A stretch of 64,000 nucleotides of DNA, taken from Nocardia mikamii NBRC 108933 (lineage in GTDB: Bacteria > Actinomycetota > Actinomycetes > Mycobacteriales > Mycobacteriaceae). Location of the stretch: positions 62,001-126,000 of the forward strand of contig NZ_BDCM01000007.1 of the NCBI RefSeq assembly GCF_001613505.1, in the 5' to 3' direction. Shown one piece after another: positions 1-10,277 of the stretch. Below the pieces are notes generated by a model. That model had not been told where the DNA came from, searched no databases, and saw nothing but the letters and a program-made list of their open reading frames with translations. The position numbers and the translations under genes were made by a program. Position 1 is the first letter of the stretch; every line of letters begins with the position of its first letter.

Positions 1-3000
1 CCGCCTCCAGCAGAGCCAGCTCGGCGGCGATCGGATCCTCCGACGGGGGCGGCACGGGCCGGGCCGAAGCCGCCGGTTGCGACTCGGCCGAAGGCGGACC
101 GGTCGGAGTCGCGACAGGGGGGGTCGGCGCGATCGAATCCGCAGCCGGAACCGCAACCGGCGAATCCGGCGCGGACGGGGACGGGGCCGAGGCATCCGAA
201 TACGGCCCGGCCGGAGCCGACCCCGCGAGCGGTACGGCGGCGGCGCGCGGTGGTCCGTCCTGCGTCGTCCCGTGTGGCGGACGAGGGGCAACGGCAGCCG
301 TGGCCGGGGACGACGCGCCGACCTCCCCGGAAACGATTGCGGCCGAGAGATATTCGGCCGCCTTCTCGACGGTCGGATAGTCGAATCCGAAGGTCGCGGG
401 CAGCGCGAGTCCGAAGCCGTCCTGCAGGCGTGAGCGCAGTTCGACGACCGCGAGGGAATCCATGCCGAGCTGGGTGAACCCCTCCTCCGGGTCGATCAGA
501 TGCCGGTCGTCGAGTCCCAGTACCGCCTTCACCTCGGTGGCCGTCAGATCACGGACGAGGGCCGGCCGGTCGGTCCGGGCAGCGGCCAGGACCCGTTCCC
601 GCAGCGAGGCGGCTGGTCCGGCAGCGGCGGGGGTGGCGGCGATGCTTCCGTACCACGGGTCGCCGCCCGCGGCCGCCGCCAGTTTCGGCCAGTCGAGATC
701 CGCGGCGACGACGGTCGGTCCGGCGGCGACCAGATTGCCGGCCAGCAACCGCAGCCCCTGTTCCGGCGAGAGCGGGCGATAACCGCGCAGCCGGGCCCGC
801 TCGCGCTCCTCGGCGTCGAGACGGGCCGCCATCCCGATCTCCGCCCACGGGCCCCACGCGATGCTGGTCGCGGGGATGCCCTGGGCCCGCAGCACGGACG
901 CGTACCCGTCCAGATAGGCATTGGCCGCGGCGTAGTTGGCTTGCCCGCCCGCACCGACGGTGGCCGTCAGCGACGAGAAGGACACCACGAAATCCGTTTC
1001 CGCGCCGATGATGTCGCGCAGCGAACGTATCCCGCCGACCTTGGGCGCGAGGACCTTCTCGAATCGGCCGGCGTCCAGCCCGGCGATCGTCGCATCGTCC
1101 AGCACCCCGGCCGCGTGCACGATCCCGCCGAGCGGATGCGGCGCGGCGGCGACCACGCCGGCGAGCGATTCGGCGCCGATATCGGCGGTGTGCACGGTGA
1201 CCGGGCAACCACCGTCGCGGATCTCGTCCAGCAGCTGTGCGGTCTCGGGATCGGGGGCGGTGCGGCCGACGAGTACGAGGTGGCCCGCGCCCTGTTCGGC
1301 CAGCAGCTGCGCCACGCGCGGGCCGATGCCCCGCAGACCGCCCGTGACGAGATAACTGCGATCGGGCCGGATCCGCGCATCCGTTCCCGGCTGTGCACGG
1401 CGAAGCCGCGCGACATAGCGATCCTGCCCGCGATGCGCGATTCGCATCTCCGGCGACCACCGGTGGATCTCTTCCGCCAGACGTGCCAGCGACGAATCGG
1501 CGTCGTCATCCAGATCGACTGTGCTGCAACGCAATTCCGGATACTCGCGACGCACGACCGTGGCGATACCCCACAGCATGGTCGCGGCCGGATCGGTGAC
1601 GTCGGCGTCGCCGGTCACCGGCTGAGCGCCACGAGTCGGCCACCACACGCGGACGCGTTCGGACGCCAGTGCCGGTAACGGTCGCACAGCCGCGGCACAC
1701 CGCTGGGCGCTCTCGCCGACGAACTGCGCGCTCTCGTCGTCCGTCGCGGACAGGCCGCGTAGGTCGACGAAGCCGCGACGATCCGCCGCGGCGAATTCCG
1801 CGGGCCACGACCCTATTTCGGCATCGGTGGCGGCGTGGCGGGTGATGCCCGATTCCGGCGGTACCTCCGCGCCGATCAGCACGGTCGCGGCCGGAATCGA
1901 CCGCTCGCGCAGCACCCGCGCGAACCGGCTCAACCGGTCGGGGTCGTCGTCGACCACCAGCAGCGACACCGGCTCGGCGCCCGCCCCGGCCGCCTCGGTG
2001 CGCTGCCAGTGTTGTTCGTGGGTGATATCGGCCGTCTTGTGGGCGAGCGCCCGCTCCACCTGCGCGCGGCTGATGCGCCGCGATTCGAATCCGTCCACGG
2101 CGACCACCAATTCGCCGGTGACGTCGTACATCCGGATGTGCGCGGTGAATGCCTCGTCCCCCGCGCCATGTCCGCCCGCCAAGCGGGCGTGGATCCACAG
2201 CGGGCCCTCGGTGCGGCGACCGGAGAAGTAGTAGCGGTCGATACTGAACGGAACGTAGATGTTCTCCTGTGCCCGCAGCAGAGCGTTGTCGTATTTCCAG
2301 CAGCTGTTGAGCACCTGGAACGCGGCTTCGACCAGCCCGGCGTGCAGCGGTTCCGGTCCGATCTCCACCCCCTCGGGGCGGGTGGTCAGGCACAGTGCCT
2401 CGTTGTCGCCCCGCCAGATGGTCTCGATCCAGTGGAAGGAGTTCCCGGTGTCGAGTCCCGGCACCCAGACGTCCCGATAGAACTCGAGTCCGGACAGCTC
2501 CTGCGGACAGCGAGCGAGAACATCGCCGCGAGCGGCTTCACCGAAGGTCGAATCCGATTCGGCGGGAGCGCTGTCCAGGGCGGTACGGAACAGCGCCGGC
2601 CAGGCCGCGCCCGCACCGGATTCCTCCTCCGCGACGAGGGTCACGTCCCAACCTGAACCGTTCGGGCGCAGCACCAACTGTGCGCGGCGGCTCCCGCCGT
2701 CGGACACGGCGAACGGATGGAGGAACAACGTGTCCCGCAGCGCGTACGGCCCGTCGATGTGGTGCGCCGCCGCGGCCAGCGCCATCGCGATATGCGAGGC
2801 ACCCGGCACCACCGCGGTGCCGAACAGCCGGTGATCGGTCACATACGACGGGGAGTCGCAGGCGAAACTCCGCTCGTAGCGGATCTCCTCCGAGAGCGGC
2901 AGATCCACCGGACGGCCGGGCAGCCCCGCGTCCTCGGCGGCGCCGACGGTACGGCGCAGCGCACGTTCCGGTTCGACCCAGAAGCGGCTGCGCTGGAAGG

Positions 3001-6000
3001 CGTAGGTGGGCAGCGGGATTCGGCGCCCCAGGGCGAACGGCCCCCACGGCGTCGGGCAGATATCCGTACCGACCGCATAGAGTTTCGCCGCAGCGATCAG
3101 CAGGGTTCGCTGGAAATCGTGCGGCCCGTCGGCCGCGAGTACGGTGTGCACCCCGTGCCGATCGGCCGCGAGCCGCAGCCGGGCGCGTTCCTCACTGCGC
3201 CGGCCCAATACCAGCATCCGGTCGCAGCCCGCGGCGGTCACACACGACTCGACGTCCGAGGCTTGCGACACGAGCCACAGCTCGCGGCGGCCACCATCCG
3301 TCGTCAGCGGTGTCGCAGCGGCGGCGTGTCGCATCGCGGTCGCCAGATCCATCAAGCCGGATATCGCCGCCGCCACGTATTCGCCTGTGCCGTAACCGAT
3401 CACAGCATCCCACTGCAGACCGCACGCCCGCCACACCTGCACCAGGACATACAGCCGGGCCAGATCCGCTTGTACTCCGGTAGGTTCGGCGTCGCCGAGC
3501 GCGGCGGTCACCTCCGCCCGCGCCCTCCGCACCACCGAATCCTCGGCGTACAGGTCGAGGAATGCGTCGACGCCGGCTTCGGGAGCCTCGCCCAGGACCA
3601 GGCACAGCCGCCGGTCCGCATTCTGTTCCGCCTCGGTGAACAATGCCGCCGCGGGTTCACCACGCAGGTACGCCGCCAGCGCCGTCCGCAACTCCGGCAG
3701 CGAGGAGACCACCGCGGCCACGCGACGCTCGTGCTGCTCGCGGCCGAAACCTGTTGTGTAGCAAATATCTTCGATGGCGGTATCGTTGGTCAGCCGATCG
3801 AGGTAGCGGTGCGCGAGGTCACGCAGGGCCGCATCGGAACGCGCCGACAACCGGAACAGTCCGGCCCAGCCCGCGGGCACGGCGGTGGCGGTGCGCGGCG
3901 GCGCGGCCTCGAGTACCGCGTGTGCGTTGGTGCCGCCGATGCCGAACGCCGACACGGTGGCGATCCGCGGCCGACCCGACGGCCACGCCCGCGACCGCGG
4001 CGAAACCTGGAACGGCGTCTCGGACCACGGGATCCGGCTGCTGGGCCGGTGCAGATCGGCCAGTCCCGGCAGGACCGCGTGATCCAATGCCAGTACGGCC
4101 TTGACGAATCCCGCTACTCCGGCGGCGGTATCGAGATGGCCGATATTGGCCTTCACCGACCCGACCTCGCACCGATCTTCGCGCGGGCCCCCGAAAGCTT
4201 CGGTGAGCGCGGCGATCTCCATCGGATCACCCATCGGGGTGGCCGTACCGTGCGCCTCGACGTATCCGATCTCCGCGGGCGCGACCCCGGCCACCCGGTG
4301 CGCCCGGCGGATGACTTCGACCTGGCCGTCGACACTCGGCGCGGTGAAACCGACCTTCGCCGCGCCGTCGTTGTTGATCGCGGTGCCGCGCACCACGGCG
4401 AAGATCCGGTCACCGTCGCGCACCGCGTCGTCGAGCCGTTTGAGTACGACCACGCCCGCCCCGTTGCCGAAGATGGTGCCGCCGGCCTGCTCGTCGAAGG
4501 CGCGGCAGTGCCCGTCCGGTGAGGCGACCATCCCCTCCTGGTGCAGATACCCGACGCGATCCGGCACTCGCACGGCGACACCACCGGCCACCGCCATCTC
4601 GCATTCGCCGCGGCCGATGGATTGGCAGGCCAGATGAACCGCGACCAGCGAGGTCGAACACGCGCTCTGCACGGTGACGGCAGGTCCGTGCAGGTCGAGG
4701 CGGTAGGCGATCGAGGTGGGTAGGAAGTCCGGTTCGTTGCCTACCTTGATCTGGTAGTGCTGGGTGGAGGGCAGCCGGGTGAAGTCGTCGGCGAAATAAC
4801 GATGGAAGTAGCTGCTGGGCAGTCCGCCCACGAACACCCCGGTGCGCGGCCGCTGCGGCGCACCACCGTAACCCGCGTGTTCGAGCGCCTCGACCGCGCA
4901 TTCCAGCAGCAGCCGGTGCTGCGGATCGGTGACCTGCGCCTCGCGGGCGGTGAAGCCGAAATAGTCGGCGTCGAATCCGGCGATATCGTCCAGGACCGCC
5001 GCGGCGCGCACGTAATTCGGCGCGGCGATGCGCTCGGCCGACTCGCCCGCGGCCCGGAGTTGCTCGTCGTCGAGTTCGGTCATCGTCGTGCGGGCACCCG
5101 CGATGACATCCCAGAATTCGTCGAGATCGGCAGCGCCCGGCACGCGCACGGCCATCCCGATCACCGCGAACGGACCGCTGTGGTCGGCGGCCTCGTCGGC
5201 CAACTCTCGGGCGGCCACCGAGCCGGCGAGGGCCGCGGCCAGCGAGGCCACGGTCGGGTAGCGGAACAGGTCCGTACGCGCGATCGAGATGCCCAGTGCC
5301 TCTTCCAAGGCCAGGTGCACCCGGGCGACGAGCAGTGAATTGCCGCCGAGATCGAAGAAATTCGCGGTGGCGGGGACCGAATCGCATTCGAGCACTCGCG
5401 CCCACACCGCCGCTATCGCGTGCGAGAGTTCGTTCGGCGACGCCGTGGTCGCGCTGCGCACCGCCGCGACGGGCGCGGGCAAACTCCCGCGGTCGATCTT
5501 CCCGGCGGCGTTGCGCGGAAACTCCTCGAGTACAACGATTCTCGCCGGCACCATATACGCCGGCAGCAGAGCACGGGCATGCTCACGCAACACATCGGCC
5601 TCGACCATCGCCGCCTCCGCGAGGGTCACGTAGCCGACCAGTTCGCTGCGCTGCGGATCATCGCCGAAGACCGTGACCACGGCCTCGCGCACCCCGTCGG
5701 CGGTGCGCAACGCCGCCTCGACCTCACCGGCCTCGATGCGCAGGCCACGCAATTTCAGCTGATGGTCGGCCCGGCCGAGATATTCCAGGCGTCCGTCCGG
5801 CAGCCGCCGCACCCGATCGCCGGTGGCGTACAGCCGTTCTCCGGTCCGCCGGTCGGCCACGAAGCGGCCGATCTCGTCGGCGGGATCGACATAGCCACGC
5901 GCCAGGCAGACGCCGGCCAGATGCAGCTGACCCGGAACACCGACGGGCACCAGCTGTCCCGCCGTGTCCAGGACGACGGCGCGCACGTTCTCGATCGGCC

Positions 6001-7615
6001 GGCCGAGGGTGACCCCCGCTCCCGGAAGTACCCGTTCACAGGTGACGTCGACGGCCGCTTCGGTCGGTCCGTAATAGTTGTGGAGCGCGGTATCCGGCAG
6101 CAGCCGATGGAATTCGGCGGCCACATCCGGGGGCAGCGCCTCACCGCTGGTGGTCACATAGCGCAGCGAGGTGCACGCCTCGACTCCCGGCTCGGCCAGC
6201 CACGTGCGCAACATCGAGGGCACGAAGTGAGCGACGGTGATCTCGTGCGCGCGAATGGTTTCCAGCAGGTAGCGCGAATCCCGATGCCCCTGCGCATCGC
6301 ACAGCACCGACTGCGCACCGTGCACCAGCGGATAGAACAGATCCCACACCGACACGTCGAAGGTCAGCGGCGTCTTCTGTAGCACCCGATCCGATTCGCC
6401 GATGCGAATCGCGTCGTGCAGCAGGCGATTACAGATCGCCGCATGCTCGATCAGCACACCCTTGGGCCGGCCGGTCGAGCCGGAGGTGTAGATGACGTAG
6501 GCCAGATCCGTCGGCGCGCCGGCCCGCGCGGGCGCGGGCTCGGCCTGTTCCAGGTCTTCCCAGACTTCGTCCAGATCGATCGCCGCGACGCCCTCGGCCG
6601 ATAAGCGCCCGGCGATGTCGGCGTCGTCGCACAGCACCACCGACGCGCCGGAATCCGCGAGGATCGTCGCCAGCCGCGCATCCGGATCCGCCGGATCCAG
6701 CGGCAGATAGGCCGCACCGGCCTTCATGACGCCCAGCGCCAGCACCGGTACGCGGGGCGAGCGCCGCAGACACAGCGCGACGATCTGCCGGGGCCGCACA
6801 CCCACGGCGCTCAGATATCCGGCGGCCCGCGCCGCGCGGTCGTCGAGTTCGCCGTAGCTCAGCGAGCCCGCCTCGGATATCACGGCGGGACTGTGCGGCC
6901 GGCGCGCCGCTCGTTCGGCGATCAGTGCGTGCAGGGTCGTCGCCGGCCGGGCCGCCGGCGGTCCGGCCGACCACTCGTCGAGGGCCGTCCGGTCGTCCTC
7001 CGCCAGCATCGGCAATGCCGCGAGCGCGGTAGCCGGATGCGCGGTGAACGCCTCGATCAGCAGCGCCCACTGCGCGAGAAGCCGGCGCACCGTACCCGGT
7101 TCGAACAGCTCCGCATCGTATTCGCAGCGCAGTTCACCGGCGCCGCGATCGTCGACGAAGACCAGATCGCAGCCGACGACGGCCTCGAGCGCATCCTCCG
7201 CCGCGTCCGGATCGTGGTCGCCGCTGAGCTCGCAGTAGGCGATCTGGAACAGCGGATGCCGATCGAAGACCGGTGTGGGGCAGAGTTTCCCGATCAACTC
7301 GTCGATATCGAAGCCGGCGCGCGCGGCCACCAGCTGCGACCGGGCGGCGTCGACCTCGGTGGCCAGCGCTTCCGCCGTGCGATCCGGTGCGACCGCGATG
7401 CGCAGCGGAATCGGCGAATCATCCTCTGGCGCAATCACGCCGAGTGTGACCTCGGCGTGTTCGGAGTACCTGTGGATCAGGGCGATCAACGCCGCCACCG
7501 CCGGACCCGGCGGGCCGGGACGATACTCCTCCCGGGCACGCAGATATCGCTGCACCGGTGCGCGGCGGAAATCGGTGGCGATGGCGAGGACGCCGGGAAG
7601 AAAGTCGGCTTGCAC
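1..7615 (-). CDS. Hybrid NRPS/type I PKS megasynthase, 3' end outside window
   Basis: The frame is open from a GTG at 7615 to the left edge (2,538 residues visible); an in-frame TAG lies just upstream, so no earlier start exists. Order seen: C-terminal half of a condensation domain only (residues 1 to about 215, no HHxxxDG); adenylation domain (about 235-730, motif IYTSGSTGRPKG); carrier (Ser760 in LGGNSL); ketosynthase (Cys986 in SACSTS, plus HGTATPMG and NIGHLD); a shrunken acyltransferase-like segment with GYGTGE (1407-1412) where GHSxGE is expected; dehydratase (His1595 in HRLFGTAVVP; Glu1763 where Asp is usual); ketoreductase (GGLRGIG, Tyr2228, LDD motif of B-type); ACP (Ser2387 in LGMDSL); then a Pro/Ala-rich linker. 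The adenylation code reads DVWHTSYVDK by alignment to EntF, closest to serine. The carbamoyltransferase gene ends 16 bases upstream, so they share an operon. Extender units must come from a trans acyltransferase if the module works. Confidence 0.93.
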   Translation of the reverse strand, partial: MQADFLPGVLAIATDFRRAPVQRYLRAREEYRPGPPGPAVAALIALIHRYSEHAEVTLGVIAPEDDSPIPLRIAVAPDRTAEALATEVDAARSQLVAARAGFDIDELIGKLCPTPVFDRHPLFQIAYCELSGDHDPDAAEDALEAVVGCDLVFVDDRGAGELRCEYDAELFEPGTVRRLLAQWALLIEAFTAHPATALAALPMLAEDDRTALDEWSAGPPAARPATTLHALIAERAARRPHSPAVISEAGSLSYGELDDRAARAAGYLSAVGVRPRQIVALCLRRSPRVPVLALGVMKAGAAYLPLDPADPDARLATILADSGASVVLCDDADIAGRLSAEGVAAIDLDEVWEDLEQAEPAPARAGAPTDLAYVIYTSGSTGRPKGVLIEHAAICNRLLHDAIRIGESDRVLQKTPLTFDVSVWDLFYPLVHGAQSVLCDAQGHRDSRYLLETIRAHEITVAHFVPSMLRTWLAEPGVEACTSLRYVTTSGEALPPDVAAEFHRLLPDTALHNYYGPTEAAVDVTCERVLPGAGVTLGRPIENVRAVVLDTAGQLVPVGVPGQLHLAGVCLARGYVDPADEIGRFVADRRTGERLYATGDRVRRLPDGRLEYLGRADHQLKLRGLRIEAGEVEAALRTADGVREAVVTVFGDDPQRSELVGYVTLAEAAMVEADVLREHARALLPAYMVPARIVVLEEFPRNAAGKIDRGSLPAPVAAVRSATTASPNELSHAIAAVWARVLECDSVPATANFFDLGGNSLLVARVHLALEEALGISIARTDLFRYPTVASLAAALAGSVAARELADEAADHSGPFAVIGMAVRVPGAADLDEFWDVIAGARTTMTELDDEQLRAAGESAERIAAPNYVRAAAVLDDIAGFDADYFGFTAREAQVTDPQHRLLLECAVEALEHAGYGGAPQRPRTGVFVGGLPSSYFHRYFADDFTRLPSTQHYQIKVGNEPDFLPTSIAYRLDLHGPAVTVQSACSTSLVAVHLACQSIGRGECEMAVAGGVAVRVPDRVGYLHQEGMVASPDGHCRAFDEQAGGTIFGNGAGVVVLKRLDDAVRDGDRIFAVVRGTAINNDGAAKVGFTAPSVDGQVEVIRRAHRVAGVAPAEIGYVEAHGTATPMGDPMEIAALTEAFGGPREDRCEVGSVKANIGHLDTAAGVAGFVKAVLALDHAVLPGLADLHRPSSRIPWSETPFQVSPRSRAWPSGRPRIATVSAFGIGGTNAHAVLEAAPPRTATAVPAGWAGLFRLSARSDAALRDLAHRYLDRLTNDTAIEDICYTTGFGREQHERRVAAVVSSLPELRTALAAYLRGEPAAALFTEAEQNADRRLCLVLGEAPEAGVDAFLDLYAEDSVVRRARAEVTAALGDAEPTGVQADLARLYVLVQVWRACGLQWDAVIGYGTGEYVAAAISGLMDLATAMRHAAAATPLTTDGGRRELWLVSQASDVESCVTAAGCDRMLVLGRRSEERARLRLAADRHGVHTVLAADGPHDFQRTLLIAAAKLYAVGTDICPTPWGPFALGRRIPLPTYAFQRSRFWVEPERALRRTVGAAEDAGLPGRPVDLPLSEEIRYERSFACDSPSYVTDHRLFGTAVVPGASHIAMALAAAAHHIDGPYALRDTLFLHPFAVSDGGSRRAQLVLRPNGSGWDVTLVAEEESGAGAAWPALFRTALDSAPAESDSTFGEAARGDVLARCPQELSGLEFYRDVWVPGLDTGNSFHWIETIWRGDNEALCLTTRPEGVEIGPEPLHAGLVEAAFQVLNSCWKYDNALLRAQENIYVPFSIDRYYFSGRRTEGPLWIHARLAGGHGAGDEAFTAHIRMYDVTGELVVAVDGFESRRISRAQVERALAHKTADITHEQHWQRTEAAGAGAEPVSLLVVDDDPDRLSRFARVLRERSIPAATVLIGAEVPPESGITRHAATDAEIGSWPAEFAAADRRGFVDLRGLSATDDESAQFVGESAQRCAAAVRPLPALASERVRVWWPTRGAQPVTGDADVTDPAATMLWGIATVVRREYPELRCSTVDLDDDADSSLARLAEEIHRWSPEMRIAHRGQDRYVARLRRAQPGTDARIRPDRSYLVTGGLRGIGPRVAQLLAEQGAGHLVLVGRTAPDPETAQLLDEIRDGGCPVTVHTADIGAESLAGVVAAAPHPLGGIVHAAGVLDDATIAGLDAGRFEKVLAPKVGGIRSLRDIIGAETDFVVSFSSLTATVGAGGQANYAAANAYLDGYASVLRAQGIPATSIAWGPWAEIGMAARLDAEERERARLRGYRPLSPEQGLRLLAGNLVAAGPTVVAADLDWPKLAAAAGGDPWYGSIAATPAAAGPAASLRERVLAAARTDRPALVRDLTATEVKAVLGLDDRHLIDPEEGFTQLGMDSLAVVELRSRLQDGFGLALPATFGFDYPTVEKAAEYLSAAIVSGEVGASSPATAAVAPRPPHGTTQDGPPRAAAVPLAGSAPAGPYSDASAPSPSAPDSPVAVPAADSIAPTPPVATPTGPPSAESQPAASARPVPPPSEDPIAAELALLEA

Positions 7616-7631
7616 AGTAACTCGATCCCAC

Positions 7632-9428
7632 TTATCCGGCGCGAACCGGCTCTACCAGGTAATTGCCGATGGCCAGCACATCCAGTCCGGCGGTGACGAA
7701 GGTGTCCAAGCCCTCGGCGGGCGTGCACACGATCGGCTGGCCCTTCACGTTGAACGAGGTGTTCAGCAGGATCGGCGTTCCGGTTTCCTGCCGGAAGGCG
7801 TCGATCACCGTCCAGAACCGTTCGTTGCGGTCGCGCGACACCGTCTGCACCCGGGCCGATCCGTCGACATGGGTGACCGCGGGCAGACCCTCGCGGAATT
7901 CCGGCCGCACCGAGGTGATGAACAACATCCAGGCGTAGGTGTCGACCTCGGCGTCCTTGATGTCGAAATACGTGGTCGCGTATTCGTCGAGGACCGCGGG
8001 GGCGAAGGGCCGGAAGCCCTCCCGCTTCTTCACCTTCGCGTTGATGATGTCGCGCATGCGCGGATGGCGGGGGTCGCCGAGAATGCTGCGATTGCCCAGG
8101 GCGCGCGGACCGTACTCCAGGCGTCCCTGGAACAGCGCCCCGATCTGCCCGGCGGCCAGCCGGCGGCCCAGTTCGGCGGCCAGCGCCGCGAAGTCGTCGA
8201 ACCGCGTCGCGGTGCAATCGGTGCGGCCCGCCAGTGCCGCCGCGATCTCGTCGTCGGAGTATTCCGGGCCGTTCAGCGGGGTCTCGATACCCGCGATCGG
8301 GGCCGCCTGGTCACGCTGATGGTGGACGTACAGCGCGGCACCCAGCGCGGTGCCGTCGTCGCCGGCCGCGGACTGGATGAACATGCGCTTGAACTGGCGG
8401 CTGCGCAGAATCACGCCGTTCGCCGTGCAGTTGAGCGCGACCCCGCCGGCCATGCACAGATTCTTCGCGCCGGTCTGTTTGCGGAAGTGCCGCAGCGTAT
8501 GCAGCAGCGTCGCCTCGAGGGCCGCCTGCAGGGCGGCCGCGATATCGCGGTGGTGGGCGGTCAGTTCGTCCTCGGGGCCGCGGGCCGGCCCGAAGATCTC
8601 CTCGACGGCTTTCAGTGTGCCGCGGTAGGTTTCCCGGTCCAGATCGGTTTCGTTGCGGTACAGGATGGGAATCGTGAAAGTACCGTCCGGCCGCAGATGA
8701 ATGAGATCCATCATCGCCGCGAAGTGTTTGCGGTGGTCACCGTAGGGCGCCAGCCCCATGATCTTGTATTCGTCGAGGCCGAACGAGAAGCCCAGATAGT
8801 AGGTGAAGACGCCGTAGAGAATTCCCAGGGAATTCAGCTCCGAGACCGTCGCGATCGGTTCGATGCCCGCATCCGTGCCGAGCGCGACGGTCGCGCTGTG
8901 CTGCTCCCCCATGCCGTCGGCCACCAGGATCAGCGCCGATTCGAACCCGCTCGGGTAGAACGTGCTGGCCGCATGGGCCAGGTGATGTGGCACCTGCACC
9001 AGCCGGTCGTCCCAGTCACCGCCGAAGGTTTCCGCGAGTCTGTCCAGCAGCACTTGGCGGGCGAAGACCTCGCGGAAGCGCGCACGCCCGAGTTCGCTGT
9101 GGTCGAATTCGGCTCGCAACGGCTCGTAGGAGAAGCCGTGCGCGAGGACGTCGAGCGAATCGACCGAGATTCCGGCCCGCTCGCAGCCGAAACGGATGGC
9201 GTGTTCGGGAAAGGCGCCGGTCGCCTTCTCACCGGTGAACCGCTCCTCGGCGACCGCGCTGACCAGCTCACCTTCGTGCAGCAGCGCCGCCGCGGAATCG
9301 AAGCCCTGGGTGATGCGATAGTCCCGCCATTCCAGTCCCGGGAAGCGGGCCTGTTTGAACGGCACACTGTTGTGCAGACCGCTGATTCCCATGATCGACT
9401 TCGGTTGCGCGGCTGGTGTTCTCACCAT
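7632..9428 (-). CDS. O-carbamoyltransferase, TobZ/NodU/CmcH family
   Basis: This 598-residue protein should transfer a carbamoyl group from carbamoyl phosphate, through carbamoyl-adenylate, to a hydroxyl of the natural product in the cytoplasm. The family layout is visible: an N-terminal Kae1-like part with a Gly-rich start, the metal-binding HHLAHAAS motif, VADGMGEQ and MAGGVALNCTANG, then a YrdC-like C-terminal part with EYGPRALGNRSIL, FRPFAPAVL and LNTSFNVKGQPIV. Length matches TobZ-type enzymes. The ATG at 9428 is used; an internal ATG at 9392 (MGISGLHNS) would also fit the family N-terminus. It lies between the methyltransferase and the NRPS/PKS genes with short gaps, so it is probably a tailoring enzyme of that pathway. 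The acceptor hydroxyl is unknown; a serine side chain or the ketoreductase-made hydroxyl are candidates. Confidence 0.93.
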   Translation of the reverse strand: MVRTPAAQPKSIMGISGLHNSVPFKQARFPGLEWRDYRITQGFDSAAALLHEGELVSAVAEERFTGEKATGAFPEHAIRFGCERAGISVDSLDVLAHGFSYEPLRAEFDHSELGRARFREVFARQVLLDRLAETFGGDWDDRLVQVPHHLAHAASTFYPSGFESALILVADGMGEQHSATVALGTDAGIEPIATVSELNSLGILYGVFTYYLGFSFGLDEYKIMGLAPYGDHRKHFAAMMDLIHLRPDGTFTIPILYRNETDLDRETYRGTLKAVEEIFGPARGPEDELTAHHRDIAAALQAALEATLLHTLRHFRKQTGAKNLCMAGGVALNCTANGVILRSRQFKRMFIQSAAGDDGTALGAALYVHHQRDQAAPIAGIETPLNGPEYSDDEIAAALAGRTDCTATRFDDFAALAAELGRRLAAGQIGALFQGRLEYGPRALGNRSILGDPRHPRMRDIINAKVKKREGFRPFAPAVLDEYATTYFDIKDAEVDTYAWMLFITSVRPEFREGLPAVTHVDGSARVQTVSRDRNERFWTVIDAFRQETGTPILLNTSFNVKGQPIVCTPAEGLDTFVTAGLDVLAIGNYLVEPVRAG

Positions 9429-9437
9429 GGCGGAGGC

Positions 9438-10262
9438 TCACAATCTTCGTGCCCGCGGACGTTTGCGGGCGAAATACTGGCTGGTCGCATACAGTTCGAC
9501 GGCGATGTCGGTATCCGGGACGACGCGCTGCAGGAAGGCGCGATGGGCATCGATGGCCGCCGGGTCGGCGCCGGCGTGTTCCAGGTAGGCGGGCACGCAC
9601 TGTTCGAAACCCAAGGCGTGCAACATCTTCGCCTCCGGCATGGCCGACACCGGCTGGAAGCGGTCGCGGCGCGCGATGATGAAACCGGCCTCGGTGAGCA
9701 GTCGCGGAGTGCGATCGTAGATGTCGTGCGCGGCGCCGCGGGCCCGGCCGAGGGCGAACCACCACTCCCGCCACAGATCCGCGGCCGGATCGTCGGCGGG
9801 GACGAATCGCAGTGCCCCGACGTCGGACATCTCGAGCAGCAGCGCACCGTCGTCGGCGAGCATGCGCTCCATCGCGGTGAGCGCGGCAGCGGCGTCGGCC
9901 ACGTGCATCAGCAGGAAGCGGCTGTACACCCAGTCGACCGAACCGGGTTCGAGCGGTGCGTCCTCGATCCGCGCGTGGACGTAGCGCACCTGCGGCAGAT
10001 CACCGACCAGCCGGCGGGCGATCTCGAGCTGTTCGGCGGAGGCGTCGACGGCGTAGACGATGCCCTCCGGCCCGACCCGCTCGGCCAGCCAGGCCGTCAT
10101 CGCGCCGTGCCCGCAGCCGATATCGGCCACCGTCGCACCGGCACAGACACCGACCGACTCGAGGAAGGCCCGGGAACTCGGGTTGTAATGCTGATCCAGC
10201 AGGGCCAGGCGCGCCGCGTCGCGATCGCCGACGGCCATGCTGTAGGTCATCGCTGCAGCCAT
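9438..10262 (-). CDS. SAM-dependent class I methyltransferase
   Basis: The 274-residue protein has the Rossmann SAM-binding motif I VADIGCGHG near residue 45, an acidic motif II (VYAVDASAEQ) and LEMSDVG after the fourth strand, typical of small-molecule methyltransferases related to UbiE/COQ5. The C-terminal half (about residues 150-265) is less conserved and probably forms the substrate lid. It sits 15 bases after the acyltransferase gene and 9 bases before the carbamoyltransferase gene, so it should be co-translated with them. The methyl acceptor (O, N or C) cannot be read from the sequence. The start at 10262 has a GAGAGA-like ribosome site; internal ATGs at codons 5 and 9 are alternatives. 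Confidence 0.9.
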   Translation of the reverse strand: MAAAMTYSMAVGDRDAARLALLDQHYNPSSRAFLESVGVCAGATVADIGCGHGAMTAWLAERVGPEGIVYAVDASAEQLEIARRLVGDLPQVRYVHARIEDAPLEPGSVDWVYSRFLLMHVADAAAALTAMERMLADDGALLLEMSDVGALRFVPADDPAADLWREWWFALGRARGAAHDIYDRTPRLLTEAGFIIARRDRFQPVSAMPEAKMLHALGFEQCVPAYLEHAGADPAAIDAHRAFLQRVVPDTDIAVELYATSQYFARKRPRARRL

Positions 10263-10277
10263 ATCGGATTCGTCTCT

